DNA from: Bradyrhizobium sp. AZCC 1610
Lineage (GTDB): Bacteria > Pseudomonadota > Alphaproteobacteria > Rhizobiales > Xanthobacteraceae
DNA: 64,000 bases
Direction: 5' to 3'
Assembly: GCF_036924515.1 (NCBI RefSeq)
Contig: NZ_JAZHRR010000001.1
Span: 6,109,001 to 6,173,000 of the forward strand
Positions 1 through 8,289 of the stretch are shown piece after piece (the first letter of the stretch is position 1; each line of letters begins with the position of its first letter). Made by a program: the position numbers and the translations under genes. Under the pieces are notes generated by a model. The model was not told where the DNA came from. It did not search any database and was given only the letters and a program-made list of their open reading frames with translations.

Positions 1-1
1 G

Positions 2-937
2 TTCATGACCATGCTGCTCGCCGCCGTCGCGGCGAGCGCGACTGCTTACACGCTGATCATGCCGCTGTTTGCCGGCGAAGGCCTCGCCAAGCGCATGAAG
101 GCGGTCGCCAGCGAGCGCGAACGGCTCCGGCAGCGCGAGCGCGACCGCCTCGCCAAATCGGAAAAGGTGTCGCTGCGGCAAACCCCGAAGCAACTCGTTT
201 CCAAGGTGGTGGAAGACTTCAACCTGACCAAGTGGCTGGCGCAGGAAGCCGCCCGCGACAAGCTAATCATGGCCGGCTACCGCGGCCACGCGCCCTATGT
301 CACGTTCCTGTTCGCCCGCGCGGTGACGCCGATCGTGCTGTTTCTCGGCGCGGCCCTCTACGTGTTCGTGATCACGCACATGGACAAGTCGCTGTCGATC
401 AAGCTCGGCATTTGCATCGCCGCGGCCTATCTCGGACTGCAGGCGCCGATGCTGTTCCTGAAGAACGCCATCAGCAAGCGCCAGCTCTCCATCAAGCGCG
501 CCTTTCCGGACGCGCTCGACCTGCTGTTGATCTGCATCGAGTCCGGCATGTCGGTCGAAGTCGCCTTCCGCAAGGTCTCCGTCGAGATCGCGGGGCAGTC
601 GATCGCGCTGTCGGAGGAATTCTCGCTGACCACGGCCGAATTGTCCTACCTGCAGGATCGCAAGGTGGCTTACGAGAACCTCGCCAAGCGCACCGGCCTC
701 GAGGGCGTGAAATCGGTCTGCCTGGCGCTGATGCAGTCGGAACGCTACGGCACGCCGCTCGGCCAGAGCCTGCGCGTGATGGCGCAGGAAAACCGCGACA
801 TGCGGATGAACGAGGCCGAGAAGAAAGCGGCCGCGCTGCCGCCGAAGCTCACCGTGCCGATGATCCTGTTCTTCCTGCCATGCCTGTTCATCGTCATTCT
901 CGGACCGAGCTACATCAAGCTCCAGATGTTACCCTAA
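2..937 (+). CDS. tadC: TadC-like type II secretion F family protein (5'-partial)
   Basis: Inner-membrane platform protein of the Tad/Flp pilus machine, the partner of TadB and of the TadA ATPase. The readable protein is about 310 residues. It has a hydrophobic N-terminal segment, a charged cytoplasmic stretch rich in Arg/Glu (about residues 30-70), two adjacent membrane helices (about 95-150), the T2SSF domain (about 165-280) and a C-terminal membrane helix. The frame is open to the window edge and the first ATG (position 5) comes right after a Phe codon, so the true start is probably upstream and outside the window. The convergent TadD gene next door supports a tad locus. TadB is the closest alternative, but the length and the TadD neighbour favour TadC. 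Confidence 0.85.
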   Translation, partial: FMTMLLAAVAASATAYTLIMPLFAGEGLAKRMKAVASERERLRQRERDRLAKSEKVSLRQTPKQLVSKVVEDFNLTKWLAQEAARDKLIMAGYRGHAPYVTFLFARAVTPIVLFLGAALYVFVITHMDKSLSIKLGICIAAAYLGLQAPMLFLKNAISKRQLSIKRAFPDALDLLLICIESGMSVEVAFRKVSVEIAGQSIALSEEFSLTTAELSYLQDRKVAYENLAKRTGLEGVKSVCLALMQSERYGTPLGQSLRVMAQENRDMRMNEAEKKAAALPPKLTVPMILFFLPCLFIVILGPSYIKLQMLP

Positions 938-948
938 GGCCGCGATGC

Positions 949-990
949 GGGCCGGCGCCGCGCGCAGCAGCGCTGCGCCGGGCCTCTTTC
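949..990. terminator. candidate bidirectional terminator between tadC and tadD
   Basis: A GC-rich imperfect hairpin (roughly 950-984, with one bulge and one mismatch) lies between the convergent stop codons at 937 and 1014. It is followed on the plus strand by a T-rich run (CTCTTTCACTTTT). The position suits a shared terminator. Confidence 0.45.
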
Positions 991-1013
991 ACTTTTGCCT
1001 GATTTGAGACGGA

Positions 1014-1838
1014 TCAGTCGGGCCGATTGAGGGCTGCGACCGGCACGGTCTTGCCGCCATTGCGCGGGCTGTCCTTGCGGCTCAGCATTTCCCGCAAGTA
1101 AGCCACATTGGCGGTCGCCTCGTCGGCGGGCAGATCGCCCTTGGCGATGGTTTCGGCTTCCGCGAAGCGGCCCTGCAGACCGACTACGAGCGCCAGGTTC
1201 TGCCGCACCCTTGCGTCGGCGCGGGGATTGGAATAGGCGCGCCGCAGCGTTTCCTCGGCCTGCGGCAATTCCCGCGTCAGCATGTAGGAGAGACCGAGAT
1301 TGGACAGCACCGACGGCTCTTCCGGCACGATCTTCAGCGCGGTCGCGTAATAGCGGCGGGCCTCCTCGTGCTTGCCCATCTTGTCGAGAGTGGTGCCCTG
1401 CACCGAAAGAATGCGCCAGTCGGGATTAGCGGGCGAATGGGCGCGGCTGAGCACGTCGAAGGCCGCCTGCGAATTGCCGTTGTCGGCGAGCGCGCGGCCG
1501 TAAGCGGCAAGCAGCGCCTTGTTGCCGGAATGGGCGATGGTGGCCTGTTCAAGCACGGCGACGGCCTGCGCGCGCTGGCCGGTGGCGCGGAGCGCCTGGC
1601 CGTATCCCAATGCCGCCTCGGCATCCTTGGGATTGGCCCGATGTCGTTCGCCGTAAACCTCGACCGCGCGGCGCGGATCTTCGGGAGCGGCTTGCGCCTT
1701 GGGGGACGATGAAGTCAGCGACCCCGTTATGTCGGACATGGTCTGGCAGCCGCCAAGGCCTGCGGCGAGAACCGCTGTCAGGGCCGCGGAGGAGAGGAAC
1801 CGGGCGAGAGACCCGGCATGGCTGGACTGTCGACGCAT
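1014..1838 (-). CDS. tadD: TadD-like tetratricopeptide lipoprotein
   Basis: Tad pilus assembly lipoprotein, thought in this family to act in the periplasm or at the outer membrane in secretin assembly. The 274-residue protein starts with a basic n-region and a hydrophobic segment ending in a lipobox (L-G-G-C, Cys about 31), so it should be lipidated after signal peptidase II cleavage. TPR-like helical pairs follow from about residue 55 to 230 with typical G-Y/L-G-A patterns. The C-terminus is Lys/Arg/Pro-rich. It is convergent with tadC. A generic TPR lipoprotein is the alternative, but the neighbour makes TadD likely. Confidence 0.8.
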   Translation of the reverse strand: MRRQSSHAGSLARFLSSAALTAVLAAGLGGCQTMSDITGSLTSSSPKAQAAPEDPRRAVEVYGERHRANPKDAEAALGYGQALRATGQRAQAVAVLEQATIAHSGNKALLAAYGRALADNGNSQAAFDVLSRAHSPANPDWRILSVQGTTLDKMGKHEEARRYYATALKIVPEEPSVLSNLGLSYMLTRELPQAEETLRRAYSNPRADARVRQNLALVVGLQGRFAEAETIAKGDLPADEATANVAYLREMLSRKDSPRNGGKTVPVAALNRPD

Positions 1839-1975
1839 GGCACTTCAACTCACGGGGAAAGGCTGACGAATGAAGCCGAACGCGCCAGCAATAGACTGTT
1901 AACCCTAACGGCCGGTTAATTGGCCGTGCTATGCCATCGGCACCACCCACGCCCGTCCCCTTCCGCGAGACCAGC

Positions 1976-3358
1976 ATGCAATCCCCGTTCGAGACCGCGC
2001 CCGACGCCGCCGCCATTCCGATCATTTTCGCCACCAAGACGACCTGGAGCGCGATCGCCAGAGAACTCCCCGAACAGGCCCGGCAATTTGCGTCCGCCAA
2101 CGATTTCACCGGCAAGCCCGGCAAATGCCTGACGTTGCCCGGGCCGGACGGCAAGATCGCGCAGGTCGTTTTCGGGCTGGAGGACGAGACCGCCAAGTCA
2201 CGCGATCTGTTCCGGCCGGGCGCGCTGCCCGGCCTGCTGCCGCCCGGCGTCTATCGCTTTGCCAATGCGCCGCATGACGTGCGGCTGGCAACACTCGCTT
2301 TTGCGCTGGGGAGCTACCGCTTCGGCCGCTACCGCAAGGCTGACAAGCCCGATGTCCGGCTGGTGCCGCCCGACGGCATCGATGTCGCCGATGTCGCGCG
2401 GATGGCGGAGGCCGCCGCGCTGGCGCGCGACCTGATCAATACGCCGTCGAACGATATGGGCCCGGAAGAACTGGCGCAGGCTGCGCAAGCGTTGGCGACG
2501 CGCTTCGGCGCCCAGTTCAACTGCATCGTCGGCGACGCGCTCGTGAAGCAGAACTTTCCGCTGATCCACGCCGTTGGCATGGCCTCGACGCGCGCCCCGC
2601 GCCTGATCGATCTGAGCTGGGGCGATCCCGCCCATCCCAGGGTGACGCTGGTCGGCAAGGGCGTCTGCTTCGACACCGGCGGCCTCGATCTGAAGCCGTC
2701 CAGCGGCATGCTGATCATGAAAAAGGACATGGGCGGCGCCGCCAATGTGCTGGCGCTGGCGCAGATGGTGATGGATGCCAAGCTGAAGGTGCGGCTGCGC
2801 GTGCTGATCCCCGCGGTCGAGAACGCGGTGGCCGGCAACGCCTTCCGCCCGCTCGACATCTTCAAGTCGCGCAAGGGACCGACTGTCGAAATCGGCAACA
2901 CCGACGCCGAGGGGCGGCTGGTGCTGGCGGATGCCTTGGCGCTGGCGGATGAAGAGAAGCCGGACCTGTTGATCGACCTCGGCACCCTGACGGGTGCGGC
3001 GCGGGTGGCGCTGGGACCGGATTTACCGCCCTTTTACACCCATGATGAGACGCTCGCCGAAAGCGTCGCAGCTCATGCGAAACGGGAGAACGATCCGTTG
3101 TGGCGAATGCCGCTGTGGCCGCCCTATGATTCGTGGCTGGATTCGAAGACAGCCGACATCAATAACGCGCCGTCGGGCGGCTTTGCCGGCTCGATCACCT
3201 GCGCGCTGTTCCTGCAGCGCTTCGTCACGGATGCAAAGAGCTGGCTGCATGTCGATATCTACGGCTGGACGCCTTCGGCAAAACCTGCGCGCCCCGAGGG
3301 GGGTGAATGCCAGGCCGCGCGCGCGATCTACAAACTGTTGAGCGAACGCTATGGATGA
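1976..3358 (+). CDS. leucyl aminopeptidase family protein (M17)
   Basis: Cytosolic M17 metallo-aminopeptidase that releases N-terminal amino acids from peptides. The family signature N-T-D-A-E-G-R-L lies at about residues 308-315 and carries metal ligands. The upstream metal-binding region V-G-K-G-V-C-F-D-T-G-G is also present. Length (460 aa from this start) is a little short for PepA, which suits the leaner second M17 subgroup common in Rhizobiales. An ATG at 1931 is in frame, but the ATG at 1976 is preferred because the family-like sequence begins just after it. The stop overlaps the start of the NlpC/P60 gene by 8 bases, so the two are probably co-translated and may act together on cell-wall peptides. 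Confidence 0.88.
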   Translation: MQSPFETAPDAAAIPIIFATKTTWSAIARELPEQARQFASANDFTGKPGKCLTLPGPDGKIAQVVFGLEDETAKSRDLFRPGALPGLLPPGVYRFANAPHDVRLATLAFALGSYRFGRYRKADKPDVRLVPPDGIDVADVARMAEAAALARDLINTPSNDMGPEELAQAAQALATRFGAQFNCIVGDALVKQNFPLIHAVGMASTRAPRLIDLSWGDPAHPRVTLVGKGVCFDTGGLDLKPSSGMLIMKKDMGGAANVLALAQMVMDAKLKVRLRVLIPAVENAVAGNAFRPLDIFKSRKGPTVEIGNTDAEGRLVLADALALADEEKPDLLIDLGTLTGAARVALGPDLPPFYTHDETLAESVAAHAKRENDPLWRMPLWPPYDSWLDSKTADINNAPSGGFAGSITCALFLQRFVTDAKSWLHVDIYGWTPSAKPARPEGGECQAARAIYKLLSERYG

Positions 3359-4193
3359 TCCGCGCCTGACGCCGGCACGGCCTGAAGTCGCCGCGAAATA
3401 TCTCGAAGGCAAGGTGAAGGCCGCGCGCTTTGTCACCGGCGAGGAATTTTGCGTGCGCGACGCCATCGCGCCGCTGCGCGAGGCGCCATCGGCAGATGCC
3501 ATGCTGTCGACGCAGGCGCTGAAGGGCGAACGCGTCACGATCTACGACCGCGATGGCGAAGGCTTTGCCTGGGGCCAATTGAACAGCGATGGCTATGTCG
3601 GCTGGATTCCGGACGCCGCGCTGGTCAAGCCCGCCGCGGCTCCGACGCACAAGGTCACGGCGTTGCGGATGTTCGCGTTCCCGGGGCCGTCGATCAAGCT
3701 GCCTCCGGCCGAGACGCTGCCGATGGGCGCAAGGGTGACGGTCGTGCACGAAGACGGCGGGTTTGCCGTGACCGACGAAGGCTGGTATCTGCCGCGCCGG
3801 CATGTCGCCAGCCTCGACGCGATGGAAAAGGATTTCGTCGCGGTCGCCGAACGCTTTGTCGGCACGCCCTATCTGTGGGGCGGCAAGAGCAGCCTCGGCA
3901 TCGATTGCTCCGGCCTCGTACAAGTGTCGCTGAACGCCGCCGGCACCGGCTGCCCGCGCGACAGCGACATGCAGCAGGACGGCCTGGGCCGGGCATTGAA
4001 TCCTGCCGAGATGAAGAGGCTGCAGCGCGGCGATCTGATCTTCTGGAAGGGCCACGTCGCGATCGTGCGAGACGCCGACACCATCGTGCACGCCAATGCG
4101 CATGACATGGCAACGGTGGTGGAGAACACACACGAAGCGATTGCGCGGATCAAGGCAGCCGGCAGCGAGGTGACGGCGATTAAGCGGCTATAG
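3351..4193 (+). CDS. NlpC/P60 family cysteine peptidase with SH3-like domains
   Basis: Probable peptidoglycan gamma-D-glutamyl-diamino acid endopeptidase. The N-terminal half (about 35-150) contains two SH3-like segments ending in G-Y-V-G-W-I and W-Y-L-P. The C-terminal NlpC/P60 domain carries the catalytic Cys at about 186 (I-D-C-S-G-L), His at about 235 (G-H-V-A-I-V) and a third polar residue, probably His 247. No signal peptide is visible, so the route to the periplasm is unclear. It overlaps the M17 aminopeptidase by 8 bases, which suggests a two-gene muropeptide-processing unit in which the endopeptidase product would be trimmed by the aminopeptidase (inference). Confidence 0.88.
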   Translation: MDDPRLTPARPEVAAKYLEGKVKAARFVTGEEFCVRDAIAPLREAPSADAMLSTQALKGERVTIYDRDGEGFAWGQLNSDGYVGWIPDAALVKPAAAPTHKVTALRMFAFPGPSIKLPPAETLPMGARVTVVHEDGGFAVTDEGWYLPRRHVASLDAMEKDFVAVAERFVGTPYLWGGKSSLGIDCSGLVQVSLNAAGTGCPRDSDMQQDGLGRALNPAEMKRLQRGDLIFWKGHVAIVRDADTIVHANAHDMATVVENTHEAIARIKAAGSEVTAIKRL

Positions 4194-4212
4194 CCGCAGT
4201 CTTCGCCAAGTC

Positions 4213-4331
4213 GTGGGTCCCGGCTCGGCGTCGCATCACTACGTGCTGCGGCGCGTCCGGGGCACGAAACCGCTCCCCGTTCCCCGGACGCTGCGCAGCG
4301 CGAAGCGGTGCGCTGCAGAGCCGGGGCCCAT
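4213..4331. repeat. intergenic palindromic repeat, family A
   Basis: The ends form an inverted repeat (GTGGGTCCCGGCTC at the left, GAGCCGGGGCCCAT at the right), with internal GTCCGGGGCACG-like and CCCCGGACGC-like blocks. The same building blocks recur at 56016-56155 and 61658-61810. It lies between convergent genes and contains no ORF of its own. Confidence 0.7.
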
Positions 4332-4360
4332 AAGGTGACGTCGGCTTCCCTTGACGGTTG

Positions 4361-5989
4361 TTACTGCGGCTCGGGCACGGCCTCGATCCGGAACGCGGCC
4401 GCGAACAGGGCGCGGGTGTAGTCGCTCTTCGGATTCTTGAAGAGCTCCGCTGCCGGCCCCTCCTCCACCACCTTGCCGTGGCGCATCACGATCAAATGGC
4501 TCGCCAGCGAGGCCACCACGCGCAGATCGTGCGAGATGAACATGTAGGTCAGGTCGCGCTTGCGCTGCAGCTCGCGCAACAAATCGACCATCTGGGCCTG
4601 GAACAGCATGTCGAGCGCGCTCGTCGGCTCGTCCAGCACGACGAAGTTCGGCTCCAGCACCACCGCGCGCGCAATCGAAATGCGCTGGCGCTGGCCGCCG
4701 GAGAATTCATGCGGATAGCGGAATCGCGTCTGCGGATCGAGGCCGACATCCTGGAGGGCCTTGACGACGCGCGCCTCGCGCTCTTCATACGACAGCGACT
4801 TCTGATGCACGCTCAAGCCTTCGGCGACGATATCGCCGACCGACATGCGCGGGCTCAGCGCACCGAACGGATCCTGAAACACGATCTGCATGTCGCGGCG
4901 GAACGGCAACATGGCCTTGAAGCGCAGGCCCTGGATGTTGCTGCCGAGGAACACGATCGGGCCATCCGAGGAAATCAGCCGCAGCAATGCGAGGCCCAAC
5001 GTGGTCTTGCCGGAGCCGGACTCGCCGACGACACCGAGCGTCTCGCCCTTGCGAACCGCGATGCTGACGCCATCCACGGCCTTGATATGGCCGACGGTAG
5101 AGCGCAGCAGTCCGCGCTTGATCGGGAACCAAACCTTGAGATTGTCGGCCGACATCACCACCGGCTCGTTGGGCCGCGGCGGCGCAGGATCGGGCTTGGG
5201 CTCGGCCGCGAGCAACGCGCGCGTGTAGGCGTGCTTCGGCGCTGTAAAGACCTCTTCGACCGGCCCCTGCTCGACGATCTTGCCTGAATTCATCACGCAG
5301 ACGACGTCGGCGATGCGGCGGACGATGCCGAGGTCATGGGTGATGAACAGCATGCTCATGCCGAGCCGGGACCTGATCTCGGCGAGCAACGCCAGGATCT
5401 GGGCCTGCACGGTGACATCGAGCGCGGTAGTCGGCTCGTCCGCGATCAAGAGGTCCGGCTCGTTGGCGAGCGCCATCGCGATCATGACGCGCTGGCGCTG
5501 GCCGCCGGACAATTGATGGGGATAGCTCTTCAGCCGGGTTTCGGCGTCGGGAATGCCGACCTGCGTCAGCAGCTCCAGCGTGCGCGCCCGCGCCATCTGC
5601 CCGCCGATGCCGCTGTGCAGCGAAAGGATCTCGCCGATCTGCGCCTCGATCGTGTGCAGCGGATTGAGCGAGGTCATCGGCTCCTGGAAGATGATCGAGA
5701 TGTCGTTGCCGCGGATCTCGCGCATCTCGCGTTCCGAGGCATTGAGCAACTCGCGGCCCTTGAAATGGATGGTGCCGGAGGGATGCGACGCGGTCGGATA
5801 GGGCAGCAGTCTTAGCACCGACAGCGCGCTGACCGATTTGCCGGAACCGGACTCGCCGACCAGCGCCACACACTCGCCGCGCTTGATGGAAAACGAGACG
5901 CGGTCGACCGCAATCGTGGCGCCGCTCGGCTGGTGAAACGCCACCGAGAGATCGCGCACATCGAGCAAGGGCTGGTTGACGGCGTCCAT
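4361..5989 (-). CDS. yejF: peptide ABC transporter ATP-binding protein with two nucleotide-binding domains
   Basis: ATPase of a YejABEF-type oligopeptide/microcin C-like importer. The 542-residue protein holds two complete ABC domains in tandem. The first has Walker A G-E-S-G-S-G-K-S (about 45-52), signature L-S-G-G-Q-R-Q-R and Walker B L-L-I-A-D-E-P. The second has [16 protein letters not shown] and V-V-L-D-E-P. Duplicated NBDs on one chain are typical of YejF and the Dpp/Opp fusion forms. It is the last gene of a minus-strand operon and lies 9 bases after yejE. Confidence 0.93.
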   Translation of the reverse strand: MDAVNQPLLDVRDLSVAFHQPSGATIAVDRVSFSIKRGECVALVGESGSGKSVSALSVLRLLPYPTASHPSGTIHFKGRELLNASEREMREIRGNDISIIFQEPMTSLNPLHTIEAQIGEILSLHSGIGGQMARARTLELLTQVGIPDAETRLKSYPHQLSGGQRQRVMIAMALANEPDLLIADEPTTALDVTVQAQILALLAEIRSRLGMSMLFITHDLGIVRRIADVVCVMNSGKIVEQGPVEEVFTAPKHAYTRALLAAEPKPDPAPPRPNEPVVMSADNLKVWFPIKRGLLRSTVGHIKAVDGVSIAVRKGETLGVVGESGSGKTTLGLALLRLISSDGPIVFLGSNIQGLRFKAMLPFRRDMQIVFQDPFGALSPRMSVGDIVAEGLSVHQKSLSYEEREARVVKALQDVGLDPQTRFRYPHEFSGGQRQRISIARAVVLEPNFVVLDEPTSALDMLFQAQMVDLLRELQRKRDLTYMFISHDLRVVASLASHLIVMRHGKVVEEGPAAELFKNPKSDYTRALFAAAFRIEAVPEPQ

Positions 5990-5998
5990 GCGCTGGCC

Positions 5999-7177
5999 CT
6001 ACCTGAACGTCTTGCGCGGATCGAAGGCGTCGCGCGCGGCTTCGCCGATGAAGATCAAAAGCGACAGCATGATCGCGACCGAGAAGAAGCCGGTGAAGCC
6101 GAGCCACGGCGCCTGCACGTTGGCTTTGGCCTGCGATAGTAATTCGCCGAGCGACGGTGAACCGGGCGGCAGGCCAAAGCCGAGGAAATCCAGCGCCGTC
6201 AGCGTCATCACCGAGGACGACACGATGAAGGGCAGGAACGTCATCGTCGCCACCATCGCGTTCGGCAGCAGGTGACGGAACATGATCACAGGATTTGAAA
6301 CGCCGAGCGCCCGCGCCGCCTGGATATATTCAAAATTTCGTCCGCGCAGGAATTCGGCGCGCACCAGGCCGACCAGCGACACCCAGGAGAACAACAGCAG
6401 GATGCCGAGCAGCACAAAGAAGCCCGGCACCAGCACCGAGGACAGGATCAGCAGCAGATACAGAGAGGGAATGGCAGTCCAGACCTCGATCAGCCGCTGA
6501 AAGGTCAGATCGATCCAACCACCGAAATAGCCCTGCACGCCGCCGGCCGCGATGCCGATGATCGAGGAGATAATCGTGAGCGTCAGGCCGAATAGAACCG
6601 AGATGCGAAAGCCGTAGATCAGGCGCGCGACCACATCGCGGCCCTGATCGTCGGTGCCGAGCCAGTTGTATTCGAGGTCGCTGCACCCCTTGAGGCCCTT
6701 TTTCTGCACCACCTCCTTGCACTGCGCTTCGGTGAGCATCCAGGTCGGCGGTGACGGCGCCGGCGTCGGCAGGTCGAGATTGTGGGTGTGGTAGGAAAAG
6801 CGAATCAGCGGCCAGATGACGGTGCCGCCCTTTTCCGCGATCTGCTTCTGCAAGTAGGGATCGCGATAGTCGGCAGCGGTCTCGAAGTCGCCGCCGAAAG
6901 TGGTTTCGGAATAGGTGACGAAGGCCGGCCAGTAGAGATGCCCGTCATATTTGATCAGGAACGGCCGGTCGTTGGCGATCAACTCGGCAAGCAGCGAGAT
7001 CACGAACAGGATCGCAAATATCCAGAACGACCAGTAGCCGCGGCGGTTTGCCTTGAAATTATGCCAGCGGCGACGATTGAGCGGCGAAGGCTGGAAGACG
7101 TGGCGCACCGGCGGCACGACTTCGCCGAGCGGCGACTGCGTGGTGGTTTCGACCGGCTGGGGCGCGAGCATCGCCAT
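5999..7177 (-). CDS. yejE: peptide ABC transporter permease YejE
   Basis: Second membrane permease of the importer. The 392-residue protein has a long cytoplasmic N-terminus, a first membrane helix (about 50-70), a large periplasmic loop and five further helices. The binding-protein-dependent transport domain lies in the C-terminal half, with the EAA-type loop near A-R-A-L-G-V-S-N-P. The substrate-type motif N-W-L-G-T-D-D-Q-G-R-D-V is characteristic of DppC/YejE. Its start overlaps the yejB stop, indicating translational coupling. Confidence 0.93.
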   Translation of the reverse strand: MAMLAPQPVETTTQSPLGEVVPPVRHVFQPSPLNRRRWHNFKANRRGYWSFWIFAILFVISLLAELIANDRPFLIKYDGHLYWPAFVTYSETTFGGDFETAADYRDPYLQKQIAEKGGTVIWPLIRFSYHTHNLDLPTPAPSPPTWMLTEAQCKEVVQKKGLKGCSDLEYNWLGTDDQGRDVVARLIYGFRISVLFGLTLTIISSIIGIAAGGVQGYFGGWIDLTFQRLIEVWTAIPSLYLLLILSSVLVPGFFVLLGILLLFSWVSLVGLVRAEFLRGRNFEYIQAARALGVSNPVIMFRHLLPNAMVATMTFLPFIVSSSVMTLTALDFLGFGLPPGSPSLGELLSQAKANVQAPWLGFTGFFSVAIMLSLLIFIGEAARDAFDPRKTFR

Positions 7178-8286
7178 CAGACTTCCCTCGCCTCGAAGTC
7201 AATCCTCGGATCGATCCACATATAAGCGAGGTCGGAGATCAGGTTGACCACGAGACCGACCAGCGAAAAGATGAACAGCGTGCCGAACACCACGGGGTAG
7301 TCGCGGTTCAGCACGCTCTCGAATCCGAGCAGGCCGAGGCCGTCAAGCGAGAAGATGGTTTCGATCAGGAGCGAGCCGGAGAAAAAGGCGTGGATGAACG
7401 CGCTCGGGAAGCCGGCGATCACGATCAGCATCGCATTGCGGAATATGTGATTGTAAAGCACCTGCCGCTCGCTGCAGCCCTTGGCGCGCGCGGTCATGAC
7501 ATATTGCTTGCGGATCTCATCGAGGAACGAGTTCTTGGTGAGCAGCGACATGGTGGCGAAGGCACCGAGCGCCATCGAGATCAGCGGCAGCGTGATGTGC
7601 CAGAAATAGTCGATGATCTTCCAGTACCAGGGAAATTGCGCCCAGCCATCCGAGGTCAGGCCGCGCAACGGGAAGATGTTGAAGAAGGAGCCGCCGGCGA
7701 ACAGGACGATCAGCAGGATCGCAAACAGGAAGCCCGGGATGGCAAACCCGACGATGATCACCGCCGAGGTCCAGGTGTCGAACTTTGACCCGTCCTGTAC
7801 AGCCTTACGAATGCCGAGCGGAATCGAGATCAGATAGGTCAACAGCGTCATCCAGATGCCGAGCGACATCGAGACAGGCAGCTTCTCCTTGATCAACTGG
7901 ATCACGCTGACGTCGCGGAAATAGCTCTTGCCGAAATCGAAGCGCGCGAAATTCCACAGCATCAGCGCAAAACGCTCCGGCGCCGGCTTGTCGAAGCCGA
8001 ACTGGACTTCGAGCTTCTTGATGAAGTCAGGATCGAGGCCTTGCGCGCCGCGGTATTTCGAGCTGACCGCGTCCGCCGAAGCGCCGACCTGGCCGCGTGC
8101 GCCGAAATCACCGCCACTACTTCCCGATACCCTGGAGCTGCCGCCGGTGTCGGCGCCGGAGATTTGCGCAATGACGCGTTCTACAGGGCCGCCGGGCGCG
8201 AACTGCACGACCGCGAAGGACACGAGCAGGATTCCGAGCAGCGTCGGCACCATCAGGAGAATGCGGCGGGCAATATAGGCGGTCAT
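7177..8286 (-). CDS. yejB: peptide ABC transporter permease YejB
   Basis: First membrane permease of the importer, 369 residues. It starts with the typical DppB/YejB N-terminus (Y-I-A-R-R-I-L-L-M-V-P-T-L-L-G) and has an extended Gly/Ser-rich insertion at about residues 40-70, then the transmembrane permease domain with an EAA-like loop (M-T-A-R-A-K-G-C-S-E). It starts 3 bases after the yejA stop and overlaps yejE by one base. Confidence 0.93.
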   Translation of the reverse strand: MTAYIARRILLMVPTLLGILLVSFAVVQFAPGGPVERVIAQISGADTGGSSRVSGSSGGDFGARGQVGASADAVSSKYRGAQGLDPDFIKKLEVQFGFDKPAPERFALMLWNFARFDFGKSYFRDVSVIQLIKEKLPVSMSLGIWMTLLTYLISIPLGIRKAVQDGSKFDTWTSAVIIVGFAIPGFLFAILLIVLFAGGSFFNIFPLRGLTSDGWAQFPWYWKIIDYFWHITLPLISMALGAFATMSLLTKNSFLDEIRKQYVMTARAKGCSERQVLYNHIFRNAMLIVIAGFPSAFIHAFFSGSLLIETIFSLDGLGLLGFESVLNRDYPVVFGTLFIFSLVGLVVNLISDLAYMWIDPRIDFEAREV

Positions 8287-8289
8287 GAA

